Shown: positions 24,038-32,238 of the stretch, one piece after another
How positions within the stretch are numbered: position 1 is the stretch's first letter
How the letters are laid out: each line of letters begins with the position of its first letter
Assembly (NCBI GenBank): GCA_964585575.1
Contig: CAZPEM010000011.1
Span: forward strand, 1 to 38,030
Reading direction: 5' to 3'
DNA: 38,030 nt
Source of the DNA: UBA4655 sp964585575
Lineage (GTDB): Bacteria; Planctomycetota; Planctomycetia; Pirellulales; UBA1268
Notes under the pieces: model-generated
Told to the model about the DNA's origin: nothing
What the model saw: the letters and a program-made list of their open reading frames with translations, nothing else
Databases searched by the model: none
Program-made: the position numbers and the translations under genes

Positions 24038-24814
24038 TCAGGCGGTCACAGGGCGGACGGCGATGCCGCGGCGGGAAAGGATCTCCTTGACCTCCCGGAT
24101 CGTACACTGGCCGAAGTGGAAGATGCCAGCGGCGAGGGCGGCGTCGGCAAGGCCGAACTCGATCGCGTCGGCCATGTGCTCGCCCGATCCGGCGCCACCG
24201 CTGGCCACGACCGGGATCCGCACGGCCCTGCTCACGGCCGCGGTGATCTCGAGGTCGTAGCCGTCGCGGGTCCCGTCGCGGTCCATGCAGGTGAGCACGA
24301 TCTCGCCGGCGCCGAGCGACTCGACCCGCTTCGCCCAGGCCACGGCCTCCAGGCCGGTCGGCACTCGGCCCCCGTTCACGAACACCTCCCACGTCTCGCG
24401 GCCATCCCGCACGACCCGCTTCGGGTCGATGTTCACCACGGTGGCACAGCTGCCGAGACGGTTGGCGACCGCCGTGACGAGTTCGGGCGTGCGGACCGCG
24501 GAGGAGTTGATGCTCACCTTCTCCGCCCCCGCCTGAACGAGGGCGCAGGCGTCGTCGAGCGTGCGGATCCCGCCGCCGACCGTGAACGGCATGAAGACCG
24601 TCTCGGCAACCCGCCGGACGACGTCGAGCATGATCGACCGCTGCTCATGACTGGCGGTGATGTCGAGGAAGACGAGCTCGTCGGCCCCCTCCCGCTCGTA
24701 CCGCGCCGCCACTTCGACCGGATCGCCGGCATCGACGAGGTCGAGAAACTTCGTTCCCTTGACGACCCGCCCCTTCTCGACGTCGAGGCAGGGGATGATC
24801 CGCTTGGCGAGCAT
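24038..24814 (-). CDS. hisF: Imidazole glycerol phosphate synthase, cyclase subunit
   Basis: The protein has 258 residues from ATG 24814 (MLAKRIIPCLDV); an in-frame start at 24871 adds a non-conserved leader. HisF closes the imidazole ring with ammonia supplied by HisH. The catalytic aspartates are at residues 11 (PCLDV) and 130 (VVNIDPKR), matching the standard numbering. Phosphate-binding loops GGGIRTLDDA and ASGGAGSGEH are present, so the enzyme looks functional. No other his gene is nearby; the cluster is mixed (thiamine, histidine, pilus), as is common in planctomycetes. Confidence 0.97.
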   Translation of the reverse strand: MLAKRIIPCLDVEKGRVVKGTKFLDLVDAGDPVEVAARYEREGADELVFLDITASHEQRSIMLDVVRRVAETVFMPFTVGGGIRTLDDACALVQAGAEKVSINSSAVRTPELVTAVANRLGSCATVVNIDPKRVVRDGRETWEVFVNGGRVPTGLEAVAWAKRVESLGAGEIVLTCMDRDGTRDGYDLEITAAVSRAVRIPVVASGGAGSGEHMADAIEFGLADAALAAGIFHFGQCTIREVKEILSRRGIAVRPVTA

Positions 24815-24888
24815 GGGCGAAGGCTCTGGGTGAACGAACCGGGAATGTACCACGCCAAGGCCCGGTCGCACCGGTCGCCGGCCGGCCT

Positions 24889-25236
24889 TCAGTCCTCCTT
24901 CACCGCGGCTCCGGCCGATCGTTCGCGGAGGAGCATGGCCGCGGACCCCGCGGCGGCCGCGGCGGCCACGGCGGCGAGCGTCCAGAGCGGCACGATCCGC
25001 CGCGGGGCCACGGCGTCACGTTCCATCGCCTCGTCGGCGAGGTCCACCGGCGGCAGGCCGGCCGCTCTCCGTCCCCGCTCGATCGCCGCCCGCTCTCGCC
25101 CGAGGAACCGTCCTTCCACCTGCCGCTGCCGCACGTCGAATTTCGGCGAGATCAGCCCGATGCCGGCGAGCGACATGAGCGAGAAGACGAGCCCCCAGAA
25201 CCACGGGCTGTCGGAGATGGGGGACTGCCGCGTCAC
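24889..25236 (-). CDS. Small membrane protein of unknown function
   Basis: The 115-residue product starts at GTG 25236, whose bases overlap the thiG stop (GTGA), so it is probably translationally coupled to thiG. It has two hydrophobic segments (WFWGLVFSLMSLAGIGLISP near residue 12 and a C-terminal LWTLAAVAAAAAAGSAAMLL) joined by a charged linker. No known domain is recognised. Its position between thiG and hisF does not by itself link it to either pathway. Confidence 0.6.
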   Translation of the reverse strand: MTRQSPISDSPWFWGLVFSLMSLAGIGLISPKFDVRQRQVEGRFLGRERAAIERGRRAAGLPPVDLADEAMERDAVAPRRIVPLWTLAAVAAAAAAGSAAMLLRERSAGAAVKED

Positions 25237-26141
25237 GGCCGCCTCGCCGTCGGCGCGATCCGCCCCTCCTCGGGACTCGACGCCGTCGCGTAGAGCCGGC
25301 GGGGAATCCGGCCGGCGAGAAACGCATCGCGGCCGGCCTCGCAGGCGGCCTTCATGGCGCGGGCCATCCGCAGGGGATCGGCCGCGTGGGCGATCGCCGT
25401 GTTGAGCAGCACCCCGTCGACGCCGAGTTCCATGGCGGCCGCCACGTCGCTCGCCGTGCCGACTCCCGCATCGACGATCACCGGATACTCCGCGTCGCCG
25501 TCCTTCAGGTACTCCAGGCAGATCCGGAGGGCATTGGGGTTGAGAATCCCCTGGCCGCTCCCGATCGGGCTTCCCGCCGGCATCACGCTCGCGGCACCGA
25601 GATCCTTCAGCCGCTTGGCGAGGATGGGATCGTCGCTCGAGTAGACGAGCACGGTGAAGCCGTCGGCGACGAGCTTCTCCGTGGCCTCGAGCGTGCCGAC
25701 CGGATCGGGAAGGAGCGTCTTCGTGTCGCCGAGCACCTCGAGTTTCACCCACTCGGACCCCGCGTTGCCGAGGTCGCGAAGCAGTTCCCGGCCGAGCCTG
25801 GCGACCCGCACGGCGTCGGCGGCGGTGAAGCAGCCCGCCGTGTTCGGGAGGATCGTGATCCGCGACGGATCGAGATGTTCGAGGATGTTCTCGCCCGCCG
25901 CGTTCACGAGCCGCTCGCGACGGACGGCCACCGTCACGCAGTCGGCGGCCGAAGCCTCGAGACACTCCCGCATGAGAGCGTAGCTCGCGTATTTGCCGGT
26001 GCCGACGACGAGCCGGCTCCGCAGCGTGCACGGACCGATCCGCAGCGGAGGTTCGGCGGCGATGTCGGTCATGTTCGCGGACGTCGCGGTGGACACCGTC
26101 ATGGGCAAGCCCGTCGTGGTGGACACTGGAATGGTAGACAC
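25233..26141 (-). CDS. thiG: Thiazole synthase ThiG
   Basis: The protein has 302 residues. The start is GTG 26141, with AGGAGG overlapping the thiS stop about 10 nt upstream; an internal ATG at 26072 is an alternative. ThiG makes the thiazole phosphate of thiamine from deoxyxylulose phosphate, dehydroglycine or glycine imine, and ThiS thiocarboxylate. The Schiff-base lysine is in EWVKLEVLGD. Other conserved parts are VVGTGKYASYALM, ITILPNTAGCFTA and GSGQGILNPNALR, plus AGVGTASDVAAAMELG near the phosphate site. The first 30 residues (STIPVSTTTGLPMTVSTATS) are low-complexity and may not be translated. It follows thiS by 14 bp. Confidence 0.95.
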   Translation of the reverse strand: MSTIPVSTTTGLPMTVSTATSANMTDIAAEPPLRIGPCTLRSRLVVGTGKYASYALMRECLEASAADCVTVAVRRERLVNAAGENILEHLDPSRITILPNTAGCFTAADAVRVARLGRELLRDLGNAGSEWVKLEVLGDTKTLLPDPVGTLEATEKLVADGFTVLVYSSDDPILAKRLKDLGAASVMPAGSPIGSGQGILNPNALRICLEYLKDGDAEYPVIVDAGVGTASDVAAAMELGVDGVLLNTAIAHAADPLRMARAMKAACEAGRDAFLAGRIPRRLYATASSPEEGRIAPTARRP

Positions 26142-26155
26142 AGCGGCGGCTCCTC

Positions 26156-26386
26156 CTATCCACCACCGACGAGCGTGACGATCTCGATCCGGTCGCCCGC
26201 GACGAGCGGACGGTCGGCGAGCCTCGACCTGGGGACGACCAATTCGTTGACCTCGACGGCCAGCGGCCGTCCGGCAAGCCCGAGCGACTCAACGAGGTCG
26301 AGCGGCGTCGTGCCGGCGGCGACGGGCCGCACTTCACCGTTGACCGTCACGGACACGTCGCCGGTCACCGGATTCTCCGACGCCAT
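26156..26386 (-). CDS. thiS: Sulfur carrier protein ThiS
   Basis: The 76-residue protein has a ubiquitin-like fold: VSVTVNGEVRPV at the start, then PLAVEVNELVVPRSRL. It ends in the required C-terminal Gly-Gly (LVGGG, one extra Gly), which is activated to a thiocarboxylate and passes sulfur to ThiG. Start ATG 26386 is chosen because the protein then has normal size with a short leader. It lies 14 bp upstream of thiG and 5 bp after the small anchored protein gene. Confidence 0.9.
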   Translation of the reverse strand: MASENPVTGDVSVTVNGEVRPVAAGTTPLDLVESLGLAGRPLAVEVNELVVPRSRLADRPLVAGDRIEIVTLVGGG

Positions 26387-26391
26387 GTCGC

Positions 26392-26952
26392 TCACCGACC
26401 CGGCCGCGCCGGCCCGCCGCCGCGTGGCTTCGCGATGTCGAGCGGCAGGAGTTTGCTCGCGATCGGCTGCCCGGCCTGCGGGGCGTTCAAGGGGATGCCG
26501 TAGACGGCGGTCGCCCCCGTCGTCGAATCGGTGACGTAGAGCACCGACGACGCGACCGGCACGGCCGGCTGCCGCAGCTCGATGACACCCGACACGAGCA
26601 GGAACCTGGGGTTCTTCAGCTGCCCCGGCTTGAACCCGAGATCGGCGAGAATATTGTGCTTGTACGCCGCACCGAACCTCCCCGTGGCCGGATTGAGGAC
26701 CGCCCCGGAGAGATCTCCGGTCTCGAAGTCGAGGATGAACACGCCTTCGTTCGTGCCGTCGAGAGGCACCGTGCAGACGGCGAACGCGTTGTCGGCCAGA
26801 GACGTCAGGGCCTGAACGTGCCCGACCGGCCGCATCCATCCGGCAACCGCCACGCCGACCGCAATGGCCGCAGTGAGCGGCCACGCGGCTTCCCGCCAGG
26901 ACACCGTTGCTGAGCCATCCGCCTTCGACTTCCCGCCAATCATGAAACTCAT
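26392..26952 (-). CDS. Small membrane-anchored protein of unknown function
   Basis: The protein has 186 residues. The start ATG 26952 overlaps the stop of the WD40 gene (ATGA). A single hydrophobic segment (WPLTAAIAVGVAVAGWM) near residue 25 is followed by an exported beta-rich domain: NAFAVCTVPLDGTNEGVFIL, FETGDLSGAVLNPATGRFGA and VLYVTDSTTGATAVYGIPL. Similar planctomycete proteins of about this size occur as conserved unknowns. Translational coupling to the WD40 protein suggests that the two act together. Confidence 0.65.
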   Translation of the reverse strand: MSFMIGGKSKADGSATVSWREAAWPLTAAIAVGVAVAGWMRPVGHVQALTSLADNAFAVCTVPLDGTNEGVFILDFETGDLSGAVLNPATGRFGAAYKHNILADLGFKPGQLKNPRFLLVSGVIELRQPAVPVASSVLYVTDSTTGATAVYGIPLNAPQAGQPIASKLLPLDIAKPRGGGPARPGR

Positions 26953-28268
26953 TTCACTCCCTCCTGGATCACGGAAATCCTGAACTTGTCGATGGCGTGC
27001 CTGCCATCGACGTACTGCTGGTCGAGCAGGATCGTGGCCTGTGCATTCGCGGCGATCGCGACGTCGGCGGGAACGTCGAACATGGACGACTGTGGCACGA
27101 GCGGCGTCGTCTTCAGGTTGGCATCCGCCGGAGCGGGAGACACNNNNNNNNNNNNNNNNNNNNNNNNNNNNNNNNNNNNNNNNNNNNNNNNNNNNNNNNN
27201 NNNNNNNNNNNNNNNNNNNNNNNNNNNNNNNNNNNNNNNNNNNGGCGGCGGCGGAGGAGGAGGGGCAAGCTTCGGCGAGGGCGTCGGAACGATCCGCCCT
27301 CCCGCGTGGCTGCCGATGAAGATCCGCTTGCCGTCGGGCGTGAAGGAGACCGTCCAGACGCTCGACTTCACCGCCTCGGGGCCAATCTGTTCGGCCTTCG
27401 CCGCGACATCCCAGAGCTTCACGCTGCCATCCAGGCAGCCGCTGGCAAGCCGCGAGCCGTCGGCGTTGAAGGTGAGGCTCGTGACCCAGTCCTTGTGGCC
27501 GGAAAGCGTCGCGTATTCCTTCGAGTCGGAGGTGATCCAGAGCTTCACGGTACGATCCGCCCCGCAGCTGGCGAGCCGCGAGCCGTCGGGCGAGTAGGCG
27601 AGCGACCAGATCGCGTCGCCGTGTCCTTCGAGCTTCCCCTTCTCGGCGCCGTCGGCCGCGGCCCAGAGCTTGACGAGCTTGTCAGCGCCACCGCTGGCGA
27701 TCGTCGCGCCGTCGGGAGAGAAGGCCACGGCAGTCACGGGGCCCGCATGGGCGGCGACCGTCTTCAGCTCGGTGCCATCGGCGGTGTTCCAGATGACGAC
27801 CGTTCCATCCTCCCCGGCGGAGGCGAGCTTCGATCCGTCGGGTGAGAAGGCGAGCGAGCGAACCCAGCCCTTGTGCTTCTTGAGGTCGTGCTTGAGTGAC
27901 TTGCCCCCGACGTCCCAGAGCTTCACGAGCCCATCGTAGCCGGCCGTCGCCGTGAGCTTCATGTCTTTCGAGATCTTCGCCGCCCAGACGGCGGTCGGAT
28001 GGCCCGCCATGCCGGCCACCCGCTTGCCGTCGGAAGCGGTCCAGAGCACGACGTCGCCCGGACGGTAGAGCAGGCTCTCGCCGCCAGCTGTGAGAAGCAG
28101 CTTGCCATCGCTCGAGAAGTCGGACGCGATGATCCACCGCGTGAAGTCGGGCAGGCTCGCCGCCGCAGCGGGGCCGGGCGCCGAGGTCGCGGGAGGATCG
28201 GCCGCGACGACGAGGCCGCAGGCGATCAGCCCACAACATCCAAGAACCATCGGGAACCGCCGAAGCAT
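26949..28268 (-). CDS. Secreted seven-bladed WD40 protein, interrupted by a scaffold gap
   Basis: The start is ATG 28268, preceded by GGAG; a TTG 15 nt upstream is in frame. A signal segment (MVLGCCGLIACGLVVA) leads to about seven WD40 blades (residues 40-340), for example KGWVRSLAFSPDGSKLAS, AGPVTAVAFSPDGATIASGG, GDAIWSLAYSPDGSRLAS and KDWVTSLTFNADGSRLAS, so a complete propeller is expected. A proline run (APPPPPP) is cut by the 100-N gap; after it, a tail ends FRISVIQEGVK. The two halves are in the same frame when the gap is taken as 100 bases, which does not prove its size. No catalytic motif is seen. Confidence 0.85.
   Translation of the reverse strand: MLRRFPMVLGCCGLIACGLVVAADPPATSAPGPAAAASLPDFTRWIIASDFSSDGKLLLTAGGESLLYRPGDVVLWTASDGKRVAGMAGHPTAVWAAKISKDMKLTATAGYDGLVKLWDVGGKSLKHDLKKHKGWVRSLAFSPDGSKLASAGEDGTVVIWNTADGTELKTVAAHAGPVTAVAFSPDGATIASGGADKLVKLWAAADGAEKGKLEGHGDAIWSLAYSPDGSRLASCGADRTVKLWITSDSKEYATLSGHKDWVTSLTFNADGSRLASGCLDGSVKLWDVAAKAEQIGPEAVKSSVWTVSFTPDGKRIFIGSHAGGRIVPTPSPKLAPPPPPPXXXXXXXXXXXXXXXXXXXXXXXXXXXXXXXXXXVSPAPADANLKTTPLVPQSSMFDVPADVAIAANAQATILLDQQYVDGRHAIDKFRISVIQEGVK
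27144..27243. other. Scaffold gap of 100 N inside the WD40 gene
   Basis: Exactly 100 N. The right flank (GGCGGCGGCGGAGG...) encodes polyproline on the minus strand, so the break lies in a GC-rich low-complexity linker that assemblers handle badly. The true linker length is unknown. Confidence 0.98.
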
Positions 28269-28370
28269 GATCGCGAACTCCAAACGGGCCGAATTCCGGT
28301 GCCCGTTCCGGCGAGTATAGTTGCTCTCCTGCCGTCAATTCCATCGTCACACGAGAGCGGGGTTTTCACG

Positions 28371-30095
28371 ATGGCTCGAACGCGATCCATGCAACGATCG
28401 GCCGTCGCACGACCGGCGGCGAGAAAGTCGTCTCGCACCCTCGAGGCGATCCTCGTCGCCAGCGGCGACCTCCGGGAGGAGGCCAACCGTGTCTGCTGGC
28501 CCGCGCAGCAGGCGATGGAACGCGCGCTGTGCGATGCCTTCGCACGGGCCGGCTGGAAACTCTCCCGCGGCCACGCCCCCTCGAAATCCCGCGGCCACGG
28601 CTTCATCGCCGGCGCCCGCGAGGGGCTCGACGTCTTCGCCGCGATCGATCCCGAGTCGCCGCTCGTCGTCGCGGAGGCGGTCTGGCAGTATTCCAACCAC
28701 GTGCTGCCCGGGCTCTCGACCCATCGCGGCCCGATCCTCACGGTCGCCAACTGGTCGGGCCAGTGGCCGGGCCTCGTGGGGATGCTCAACCTCAACGGGT
28801 CGCTGACGAAGGCGGGTGTTCCCTACGCGACGCTCTGGGCCGACGACTTCTCGAGCCCCAGCTTCACGCGGCACCTGCAGTCTTGGCTCGACCACCGCGT
28901 CGTGCACCACGACACGAGCCACGTCGTGCCGATGGAGCGGGTGACGATCCCGCCGAAGATCGGGAAGCTCGCGGCCTCCATCGCCGACGACCTGCGGAAC
29001 AAGAAGGCGCTCATGGGCGTCTTCGACGAGGGCTGCATGGGGATGTTCAACGCGATCATCCCCGACTCGCTCCTGCACGCGACCGGCGTCTTCAAGGAGC
29101 GGCTCAGCCAGTCGGCGCTCTACCACGAGACGACCCGCGTCACCGAACGGGAGGCGAGGGATGTCTTCCGCTGGCTCGAAAAGGCGGGCATGACCTTCCA
29201 CTTCGGCAGGAACGACGCCACCGACCTCACGCGGGAGCAGGTGCTCACTCAGTGCAGGATGTACGTCGCGACGCTGCGGCTGGCGGACCGGTTCGGCTGC
29301 GACACGGTCGGCATCCAGTACCAGCAGGGGCTCAAGGACCTGCTCCCGGCGAGCGACCTCGTGGAGGGGATGCTCAACGACTCGAAGCGGCCGCCGGTCA
29401 CGGCCGAAGGATCGAAGCGGGTACTCTGGAAGGGGCGGCCCCTCGTCCACTTCAACGAGGTGGACGAGTGCGCCGGGCTCGACGGGCTCCTCACGCAACG
29501 CGTCCACGAGTCGCTCGGCCAGCCGGTCGAGAACACGCTCCACGACATCCGCTGGGGCGACTGGGACCAGTCTCGGTCGACCGACCAGTGGGTCTGGGTG
29601 TTCGAGATCTCCGGGGGAGCGCCGCCGTCCCACTTCGAAGGCGGATGGAAGGGGGCGCACGGCCACCGCCAGCCCCCGATGTACTTCCGGCTCGGCGGCA
29701 GCACGCTCGCGGGCGTGAGCAGGCCGGGCGAGATCGTCTGGAGCCGGATCTGGGTGGACGGGGTCCGCGGCGACGACGGCGTCGCGAGGGAGAAGCTCTG
29801 CATGGACATCGGCCGCGGCCAGGCGATACGGCTCCCGGAGGAGGAGACCCGGCGACGGCTCGAATCGACCACGAGGCAGTGGCCGATCATGCACGCGGTC
29901 ACCTACGGCATCTCGCGGGATCAGATGATGGCCCGCCACAAGGCGAACCACATCCAGGTGGCCTACGCCGCCGACGCCGAGTCGGCCGACCGGGCGGCCC
30001 TCGCGAAGGCGGCCGTGGCGAGGAACCTCGGCATCGACGTCTTCTTCTGTGGCACCCGCGGCCACGGCACATCATCGTCCACGAGCTGGTCATGA
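28371..30095 (+). CDS. L-fucose isomerase-like protein
   Basis: The protein has 574 residues from ATG 28371, with GAGAGCGGGG upstream. The N-terminal domain has VANWSGQWPGLVGMLNLNGS and YATLWADDFSSPSF, and the C-terminal domain has HLQSWLDHRV...DTSHV early and WGDWDQ, HFEGGWKGAHGH and PPMYFRLGG later, consistent with the fucose-isomerase fold (COG2407-like). It would convert an aldose to a ketose, or act on a related sugar acid. The metal ligands of classical FucI cannot be mapped with confidence. The stop overlaps the gluconokinase start (ATGA), a strong functional link. It is divergent from the WD40 gene. Confidence 0.75.
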   Translation: MARTRSMQRSAVARPAARKSSRTLEAILVASGDLREEANRVCWPAQQAMERALCDAFARAGWKLSRGHAPSKSRGHGFIAGAREGLDVFAAIDPESPLVVAEAVWQYSNHVLPGLSTHRGPILTVANWSGQWPGLVGMLNLNGSLTKAGVPYATLWADDFSSPSFTRHLQSWLDHRVVHHDTSHVVPMERVTIPPKIGKLAASIADDLRNKKALMGVFDEGCMGMFNAIIPDSLLHATGVFKERLSQSALYHETTRVTEREARDVFRWLEKAGMTFHFGRNDATDLTREQVLTQCRMYVATLRLADRFGCDTVGIQYQQGLKDLLPASDLVEGMLNDSKRPPVTAEGSKRVLWKGRPLVHFNEVDECAGLDGLLTQRVHESLGQPVENTLHDIRWGDWDQSRSTDQWVWVFEISGGAPPSHFEGGWKGAHGHRQPPMYFRLGGSTLAGVSRPGEIVWSRIWVDGVRGDDGVAREKLCMDIGRGQAIRLPEEETRRRLESTTRQWPIMHAVTYGISRDQMMARHKANHIQVAYAADAESADRAALAKAAVARNLGIDVFFCGTRGHGTSSSTSWS

Positions 30096-30652
30096 CCACC
30101 GACGCAATCCCTGCCGAAGGCCCTGCCGCACCGCCGCGAGCGATCGTCGTCATGGGCGTATGCGGGTCCGGCAAGACCGAGATCGGCCGGCGACTGGGGG
30201 CAGCGCTCGAGTGGACGTTTCTCGACGCCGACGATTTCCATCCGCCCGCGAACATCGAGAAGATGCGGTCGGGCACGCCGCTCGTCGACGCCGACCGCTG
30301 GCCGTGGCTCGACACGCTCGCAGCGGCGGTCCGGGATGCGGTCGCCGGCCGTGGCAACGCGGTCCTGGCATGCTCGGCGCTCGCCCGCCGCTATCGCGAT
30401 CGGCTCGGCCTGCCCCACCCGCTCATCCGGCTCGTGCACCTCGACGACCCGGGGGGCGTGATCCGCCACCGCATGGAACGGCGGGCGGGACACTTCATGC
30501 CGGCCACGCTGCTCGACAGCCAGCTGGCCCTGCTCGAGCGGCCGGCCGCCGACGAGCATCCGATCGTCGTGGACGTGGCGGGCGAACCCGACACGATCGT
30601 GCGGGAAATCCTGGCGAAGCTCGGCGAGGTTGCCTACCAGGACACGCGTTGA
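30092..30652 (+). CDS. gntK: Gluconokinase (GntK-type)
   Basis: The protein has 186 residues with P-loop GVCGSGKT (22-29). Characteristic stretches are FLDADDFHPPANIEKM, TPLVDADRWPWLDTL and the HLDDP/RRAGHFMPATLLDSQ segment, which match the GntK family and hint at gluconate phosphorylation to 6-phosphogluconate. The first 14 residues are an Ala/Pro-rich leader. It is translationally coupled to the fucose-isomerase-like gene, so the true substrate might be another sugar acid. It converges on vapC with 10 bp between them. Confidence 0.88.
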   Translation: MTTDAIPAEGPAAPPRAIVVMGVCGSGKTEIGRRLGAALEWTFLDADDFHPPANIEKMRSGTPLVDADRWPWLDTLAAAVRDAVAGRGNAVLACSALARRYRDRLGLPHPLIRLVHLDDPGGVIRHRMERRAGHFMPATLLDSQLALLERPAADEHPIVVDVAGEPDTIVREILAKLGEVAYQDTR

Positions 30653-30662
30653 ATTCCCGAGA

Positions 30663-31037
30663 CTACGTCGAAGTGGCCGTCGCGGGATACGACCGATGCC
30701 GCGCCATTGCGGCGATCCACGTGTCGTTGATCGGAATCGGCGTGCCCGCCTGTTTGAGCTCGAGCCGCACGGCTCCGTAGACGTGCGCCACCTCAGGGTC
30801 GATCAAGGCGATTTCAACCACCTTGAGGTTGGCATCGAGCCAGTCGGCATAGCGTTGGTAGTGACTCGACTGGCGGATGCCAAAATCGAACTCGCCGACA
30901 ACGACCGCGGGGATCACGACCTCCGTTGTCGAACACAGCACGGGTTCGATGGATCGATCTCCCTCGGCCCATGCTGAAAGAGCATTGGTGTCGAGGATCG
31001 CGTCTCGTGCTCCGTTTCGATCGACTCGAATTCCTCC
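30663..31037 (-). CDS. vapC: VapC-type PIN-domain toxin with no conventional start codon
   Basis: The open minus frame from 31037 reads ...ARDAILDTNALSAWAEGD..., then VLCSTTEVVIPAVVVGEF and ends with PINDTWIAAMARHR. All expected PIN acidic residues are visible: Asp in LDTN, Glu in VGEF and Asp in INDTW. The upstream stop (TGA) is at 31038-31040, and no ATG, GTG or TTG occurs before the LDTN motif. The first usual start (GTG at 30941) would remove LDTN and the first catalytic Asp. A GGAGGA sequence lies at the 5' end of the frame, just before ATT. Either a rare start (such as ATT) is used, or an indel has broken the toxin. It overlaps the VapB frame out of register. Confidence 0.72.
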   Translation of the reverse strand, partial: GGIRVDRNGARDAILDTNALSAWAEGDRSIEPVLCSTTEVVIPAVVVGEFDFGIRQSSHYQRYADWLDANLKVVEIALIDPEVAHVYGAVRLELKQAGTPIPINDTWIAAMARHRSYPATATST

Positions 31038-31258
31038 TCAATCAGTGCGCGGATTCGGCCTGTCTCGCCGGCCAGGTCGGCGAGACCACCAAAACCCTTC
31101 ATCCAGGGCGGATCAGTTGCCCGGGCGCGGTTCTCGTCACGCTCGAGTTGGGCACGCAGAGTGTCGGTCACGAACTGCCGCAGACTGATGCCGCGAAGAG
31201 ACGCCCGCGCCTTCGCGAGTCGAAACAGTTCGTCCGGGATGTCGATCGTGGTTTTCAT
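30914..31258 (-). CDS. vapB: VapB-type ribbon-helix-helix antitoxin with run-on C-terminus
   Basis: The frame gives 114 residues from ATG 31258. MKTTIDIPDELFRLAKARAS then LRGISLRQFVTDTLRAQL is a clear ribbon-helix-helix DNA-binding start. The antitoxin-like C-terminus ends near RALIEEEFESIE. After that the frame runs on over the toxin's coding region (HETRSSTPMLFQHG...) instead of stopping, so about 35 residues are translated in the wrong register for VapC. This supports a small indel at the junction. Normal VapB proteins of this type are nearer 80 residues. Confidence 0.78.
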   Translation of the reverse strand: MKTTIDIPDELFRLAKARASLRGISLRQFVTDTLRAQLERDENRARATDPPWMKGFGGLADLAGETGRIRALIEEEFESIETEHETRSSTPMLFQHGPREIDPSNPCCVRQRRS

Positions 31259-31354
31259 GCTCCGATCGTAGCCGTCAATACGGCAGCTACCGTGCCATAT
31301 TTACGGGATCGTGGAATGCTGCGAATGTCCGGGCGCCGTTCAGCCCTGCCGCGG

Positions 31355-32158
31355 TCACTTCGCGGGCGGAGCGATGGCGAGCGAGCGGGCGACGAGCGGG
31401 GCGAAGTCGTCGAGCTTCACCGCATCCTTGATCTCGTCGGGCACCCGCCAGGCGAGCAGGGCGCAGAACTCCTGGCCGCGTTCGGCAGACAGCCAGACGG
31501 CAAGCGCGGTCTCGATCGACTCCTCGATCGGCTCGTTCCTGCCGGGGAAGCGGTCAATCGGCTGCGGGCCACGGGCCTCGATCACCCGCCAGGCCTTCTT
31601 CGCGCCGTCGCGGTCGGTCACCTCGCGGCTCTGCCACTCGAGCTTCGCAGCCTCGAACGCCTCGTCCTTCTTCAGGCGGGCGAGCAGATCGGCTTCGACG
31701 TCGGCCTGGTTCATCTCTGACGAGGGAACGAGGTAGATGGAAAGCGTGGCCGGCAGCTTGGCGTTGGCGCCGTGCAGCCCCTCATGCGTCACGGCCCAGC
31801 CGGGGAAGCCCTCCAGGAACGACGGCCGCAGCCGCCTCGGGGGGACGTTCCTCACCTGCCCGTCCTCGCCCGCCGGAAACCTCGGATCGGGACCGTCCTC
31901 CGACAGGGCATCCGGCAGTTCCTTCGGTGGATGGAGCCGAACGCGGCCATCGGCGAGTTCGACCGGCCGATCCTGGAGCCGGGAAAACTCCGCCCGCGTT
32001 CGGTGCTCGGCGACGGCCTTCGCATAGTCGGCGTCGTACCGGGCCGACGAGCAGCCGCAGACGCCGAGGAGGACGACCATCCAGGCCGACGCTGCGAGCG
32101 GGCCGGCGGACAGCCGCGATCGTTCGCGGGCAGCGGCGGGTGGGCGAGGGGTGCGCAT
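31355..32158 (-). CDS. Predicted lipoprotein of unknown function
   Basis: The 267-residue protein starts at ATG 32158; the frame extends to 32341 but that part overlaps the divergent FGGY kinase start. A lipobox-like end of a hydrophobic stretch (ASAWMVVLLGVCGCSS, Cys preceded by V-C-G) suggests lipid anchoring. The mature part is soluble, beginning DADYAKAVAEHRTRAEFSRL, with a tail ...CALLAWRVPDEIKDAVKLDDF. No family is recognised. Upstream Lnt (lnt, 1-827) is the maturation enzyme for such proteins, though it is not linked in an operon. Confidence 0.65.
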   Translation of the reverse strand: MRTPRPPAAARERSRLSAGPLAASAWMVVLLGVCGCSSARYDADYAKAVAEHRTRAEFSRLQDRPVELADGRVRLHPPKELPDALSEDGPDPRFPAGEDGQVRNVPPRRLRPSFLEGFPGWAVTHEGLHGANAKLPATLSIYLVPSSEMNQADVEADLLARLKKDEAFEAAKLEWQSREVTDRDGAKKAWRVIEARGPQPIDRFPGRNEPIEESIETALAVWLSAERGQEFCALLAWRVPDEIKDAVKLDDFAPLVARSLAIAPPAK

Positions 32159-32238
32159 GCGACCGCAGAGTATATTCGTCCGCCGCGTCGGCGGCTCGCC
32201 GAACGTCGCTTCGAGCAACCACAGGGATTGATCGCTCC

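Noticed and set aside
28314..28319. TATACT-like -10 for the minus-strand WD40 gene with upstream TTGACG
   Set aside because: Spacing of about 13 bp is too short for a normal promoter.
28347..30065. Minus-strand frame opposite the fucose-isomerase-like gene
   Set aside because: Shadow; no domain, and the plus-strand product matches a family.
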